A stretch of DNA of 64,000 nucleotides, taken from Acidimicrobiales bacterium. GTDB taxonomy: Bacteria; Actinomycetota; Acidimicrobiia; Acidimicrobiales; Aldehydirespiratoraceae. Within the stretch, counting starts at the first letter, position 1. The number at the start of each line of letters is the position of its first letter. Below, piece after piece: positions 61,385 to 64,000 of this stretch. The DNA is taken from assembly GCA_041394245.1 (NCBI GenBank), contig JAWKIR010000002.1, positions 2,356,001-2,420,000 on the forward strand. Direction: 5' to 3'. The notes beneath the pieces are model-generated. The model was given only the letters and a program-made list of their open reading frames with translations, was not told where the DNA came from and did no database searches. The position numbers were made by a program, and so were the translations under genes.

Positions 61385-62497
61385 ATGAAGACCAGAGCCG
61401 CCATTCTTCGAGAAGTCGGAGCCGACTGGAGCGTCGAGGAGATCGAACTCGACGAGCCGCAGGCGGGAGAGATCCTCGTCAAGACCCTGGCTGCCGGCAT
61501 GTGCCATTCCGATGAGCACGCCCACGACGGCACCATGCCGGTACCGATGCCACTGATCGGTGGTCACGAAGGCGCCGGCGAGGTCATCGCGCTCGGCGAG
61601 GGCGTCACCGAGTTCGAGATCGGCGACCACATCTCGTGCTCGTTCATCCCGTCGTGCGGCAAGTGCCGCTGGTGTGCCTCGGGCCAGCAGAACCTGTGCG
61701 ATCTCGGCATGCACCTGATGGAGCCCGGCATGATGGCCGGCGGGTTCCGTCACCACAGCGCGGCGGGTGAGGATCTCACCCCGCTGCTCAAGCTCGGCAC
61801 GTTCGCCGAACACATGGTCCTGAGCGTCGACTCCGCGATCAAGGTCCAAAAGGACATCCCGGCCGGCCCGGCCGCCCTCGTGAGTTGCGGTGTCACCACC
61901 GGCTACGGCTCCGCGGTCAATCGCGCCGGCGTGACCGCGGGCGACACGGTCGTCATCGTCGGCTGTGGTGGTCTCGGCCATGCCGCGATCCAGGGCGCCA
62001 AGGTCGCCGGGGCGATGAACGTGGTCGCCGTCGACCCGTCGGAGTTCAAGCGCGAGAGCGCCCAGGAGTTCGGGGCCACCCACGCAGCGGCTTCGATGGA
62101 AGAGGCGATGGCCCTCGTCGGCGGTATCACCGAGGGAGTGATGGCCGACAGCGTCATCCTCACCCCGGGTGTCCTCACCGGCGACATGATCGCTCCCGCT
62201 CAGTTCCTCACCCGCAAGGGCGGCACCATCGTGGCAACCGCGGTGGCCAATGCGATGGCGATGGACGTGCAGCTCAACCTCTTCGAGTTCGCCATGATGA
62301 ACAAGGAGCTCAAGGGCTGCCTGTTCGGTTCGGCCGCGCCTCGCAAGGAGATCCCGCATCTCCTCTCGATGTATCAGGCCGGTCAGCTCAAGCTCGACGA
62401 GATGATCACCAACACCTACACGCTGGATCAGATCAACGAGGGCTACGCCGACATGCTCGCGAACAAGAACGTGCGCGGCGTCATCACCTTCGACTGA
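61385..62497 (+). CDS. NDMA-dependent zinc alcohol dehydrogenase, copy 2
   Basis: 370 aa. Same signatures as copy 1: AAGMCHSDEHAHDG, GGHEGAGEV, CGKCRWCASGQQNLC and VIVGCGGLGHAAIQGAKVAGAMNVVAVDPSEFKRE. Long identical blocks show a tandem-duplicate origin with divergence in the N-terminal substrate region and the MHLMEPGMMAGGFRHH segment. Probably a second mycofactocin-dependent dehydrogenase of different specificity. Followed 11 nt later by the MoxR-type ATPase. Confidence 0.92.
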   Translation: MKTRAAILREVGADWSVEEIELDEPQAGEILVKTLAAGMCHSDEHAHDGTMPVPMPLIGGHEGAGEVIALGEGVTEFEIGDHISCSFIPSCGKCRWCASGQQNLCDLGMHLMEPGMMAGGFRHHSAAGEDLTPLLKLGTFAEHMVLSVDSAIKVQKDIPAGPAALVSCGVTTGYGSAVNRAGVTAGDTVVIVGCGGLGHAAIQGAKVAGAMNVVAVDPSEFKRESAQEFGATHAAASMEEAMALVGGITEGVMADSVILTPGVLTGDMIAPAQFLTRKGGTIVATAVANAMAMDVQLNLFEFAMMNKELKGCLFGSAAPRKEIPHLLSMYQAGQLKLDEMITNTYTLDQINEGYADMLANKNVRGVITFD

Positions 62498-62508
62498 TCC
62501 GGACCTTC

Positions 62509-63432
62509 ATGACCTCGCTCGACGACGCCGCGGTGCTCGACGCGCTCGACGCGGCGATCGTCGGGCGCCGCCGTGAGCTCGAACTCCTGGTCGCGGCGCT
62601 CGCTGCAGATCGCCATGTGCTGCTCGAAGGCCCGCCCGGTACGGGCAAGTCGACGATGTTGCGCGAAGTGGCCAACGCCGCAGGCACGGGGTTCGTCTTC
62701 GTCGAGGGCAACGCCGAGCTGACCCCGGCGCGCCTGGCCGGTCAGTTCGACCCGGCGAGAGTTCTCGAGGAGGGCTACACCCCCGACGTGTTCGTCGACG
62801 GGCCGTTGCTCGAGGCGCTGCGGGCGGGCTCGCTGCTCTACCTAGAGGAGCTCAATCGTGTCCCCGAGGAGACGGTCAACCTCCTCATCTCGGTGATGTC
62901 GGAGGGGGAGCTGCATCTTCCCCGGCTCGGCCGGGTCGAGGCCGCACCCGGGTTCCGACTCGTGGCGGCGATGAACCCGTTCGACAATGTGGGGACGGCC
63001 CGTGTGTCCGGCGCGGTGTACGACCGGATGTGTCGGATCGCCATGGGCTACCAGTCCCGCGACGACGAGGCCGACATCGTGAGTCGTCGGGCCTGTGAGG
63101 CCGGCGACCTGATCATGACGCGTGCCGTCTTGGTGACCCGGGGGACGCGGAACCACGCCGATGTCCGCGTGGGCTCGTCGGTACGCGGCGCGATCGATCT
63201 GGTCGAAGTGGCGACGCGGCTGGCCTCGATCCGGCGGGCCGAGGTCACCGACCCCGAGATCGGACTCGATGCGGCGCTGGTGGCCCTGTCGGGTCGCATC
63301 CGTCTCCACGAAGGTGGTGACCGGCAACCGGAGGACGTCATCCGCGACCTCTGGGCACAGGTCCTGGCTGCGGAGAACCCCGCCCCGGAGCCGGAAGTCG
63401 ACGAGGACCCGGGAAAAGTCGGAGCCCCCTAG
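62509..63432 (+). CDS. MoxR/CbbQ-type AAA ATPase
   Basis: 307 aa. Walker A LLEGPPGTGKSTMLREV, Walker B LLYLEELNRVPEETVNLLISVMSEGE and sensor region MNPFDNVGTARVSGAVYDRMCRI. Such ATPases act with VWA proteins to activate metalloenzymes. The C-terminal tail (PAPEPEVDEDPGK) is Pro/Glu-rich. ATG 62509. Operonic with the alcohol dehydrogenase upstream, suggesting it activates or maintains it; this is inference. Confidence 0.9.
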   Translation: MTSLDDAAVLDALDAAIVGRRRELELLVAALAADRHVLLEGPPGTGKSTMLREVANAAGTGFVFVEGNAELTPARLAGQFDPARVLEEGYTPDVFVDGPLLEALRAGSLLYLEELNRVPEETVNLLISVMSEGELHLPRLGRVEAAPGFRLVAAMNPFDNVGTARVSGAVYDRMCRIAMGYQSRDDEADIVSRRACEAGDLIMTRAVLVTRGTRNHADVRVGSSVRGAIDLVEVATRLASIRRAEVTDPEIGLDAALVALSGRIRLHEGGDRQPEDVIRDLWAQVLAAENPAPEPEVDEDPGKVGAP

Positions 63433-63434
63433 GG

Positions 63435-64000
63435 GGCGATCCGGGAGCGCCACTCACCCTCGAGGGCGATGATGCCCAGGAAGCGCTCGCCGACGAGAGC
63501 CGTCGGACGACGCCACGCGAACAACTTCGGCGCGATACCGCCTTCGACGACATCTCTCCCGATGTCGGACAGATCGACGAGCAGGCACTCGCCGATCTCG
63601 TCGAGGAGGACGCCGACCATGCCCTCTCATTGCTCGCCGAGATGACCGCGGCCACCGATCCGCTCCTCGCCGCGCTGGCCGCACGACTGGCCGGGCGGCT
63701 CATGCTCGATCTCGCCCGTTCGGGTCCGAGCGACAGCCGCGGGATCGGCCGACTGGTCTCGTCCCCGGCCGATCGGGCCGAGGGCGACCTCGATGTCGAT
63801 GCCAGCCTCGACGCCCTCGTGCAGGCGCGCGCCGGACGCCATGCCGTCGCTGCGGACGAGTTGCGTGTCCGGCACTGGACCAAGCCGACGATGGCGCTCT
63901 CGCTGCTCGTCGATCGCAGTGGCTCGATGAGCGGCGATCGCCTCGCGATCGCGGCGGTCGCCGCGGCGGCGTGCTCGTGGCGCGCGCCCACGGACTGGTC
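63435..64000 (+). CDS. VWA-domain partner protein (3' end outside window; start unclear)
   Basis: An open frame continues immediately after the ATPase stop: DDAQEALADESRRTTPREQL, then ALADLVEEDADHALSLL, and a MIDAS motif LLVDRSGSMSGDRL (DxSxS) near 63900. This is the VWA partner of MoxR ATPases. No ATG, GTG or TTG occurs in frame between the in-frame stop at 63318 and TTG at about 63633. The true start is thus CTG/rare, or a frameshift separates it from an upstream start. The gene is cut by the window end. Confidence 0.75.

Overview
The window is high-GC DNA with dense, mostly overlapping genes. It is best explained as part of the chromosome of a flagellated, high-GC actinobacterium, probably class Acidimicrobiia (Ilumatobacter/Microtrichales type). 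The supporting evidence is a FliW/CsrA-containing flagellar cluster, a mycofactocin system with its dedicated dehydrogenases, an F420-type luciferase-like oxidoreductase, GTG starts and GC-rich hairpin terminators. The taxonomic placement is an inference from gene content. No rRNA, CRISPR array, IS transposase or prophage was seen.

Region 1 (1-21 kb) is a flagellar cluster on the + strand: a degenerate FlhF-like protein, a small membrane protein, fliW, csrA, a truncated flgK, flgL, flbD, motA, motB, fliL, then flagellin fliC, fliD, fliS and a small FliT-position gene, then flgB, flgC, fliE, fliF, fliG, fliH, fliI, fliJ, a lytic transglycosylase, fliK, flgD and flgE. Genes for the C-ring (fliM/N) and the export gate (fliP/Q/R, flhA/B) are not here. 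csrA runs straight into the C-terminal part of flgK, so the 5' third of flgK is missing. The small gene before flgB carries an apparent 1-nt frameshift.

Region 2 (21-29 kb) is signalling: a NarL-type response regulator with a short cytosolic histidine kinase, a membrane protein with degenerate GGDEF and EAL domains, a pentapeptide-repeat potassium-channel protein, an HDOD protein, an orphan 61-aa protein and an intact PAS-GGDEF-EAL protein. A second GGDEF-EAL protein lies at 40.1-43.5 kb and a PilZ-containing degenerate glycosyltransferase at 35.1-37.0 kb. Seven sites resembling sigma-28/WhiG promoters (CTCAT, 15-16 nt, GCCGAT) precede flbD-motAB-fliL, fliC, flgB, the two-component operon, the 61-aa gene and both GGDEF-EAL genes. 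This suggests that motility and c-di-GMP genes form one regulon.

Region 3 (29-43 kb) is mostly housekeeping: enoyl-CoA hydratase, OsmC, MscL, acetyl-CoA synthetase, HtpX, YajQ, tRNA-Tyr, a 35-bp tandem repeat, a GNAT acetyltransferase, an SDR and an LLM-class oxidoreductase.

Region 4 (43.5-64 kb) is a dispersed mycofactocin locus. mftA, mftB and mftC are contiguous. mftD is about 6 kb away, after a lipoprotein hydrolase, lon, a BI-1 protein and a CaiB-type CoA-transferase. mftE follows a further 4 kb on, after an AbiEi/DUF559 gene flanked by 50-bp inverted repeats, two FadE28/FadE29-like acyl-CoA dehydrogenases and a TauD-type dioxygenase. mftE is followed by the probable mycofactocin users: an SDR and two NDMA-dependent zinc alcohol dehydrogenases. 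A thioesterase, an asparaginase and a MoxR-type ATPase with a partner VWA protein (cut by the window end) accompany them.
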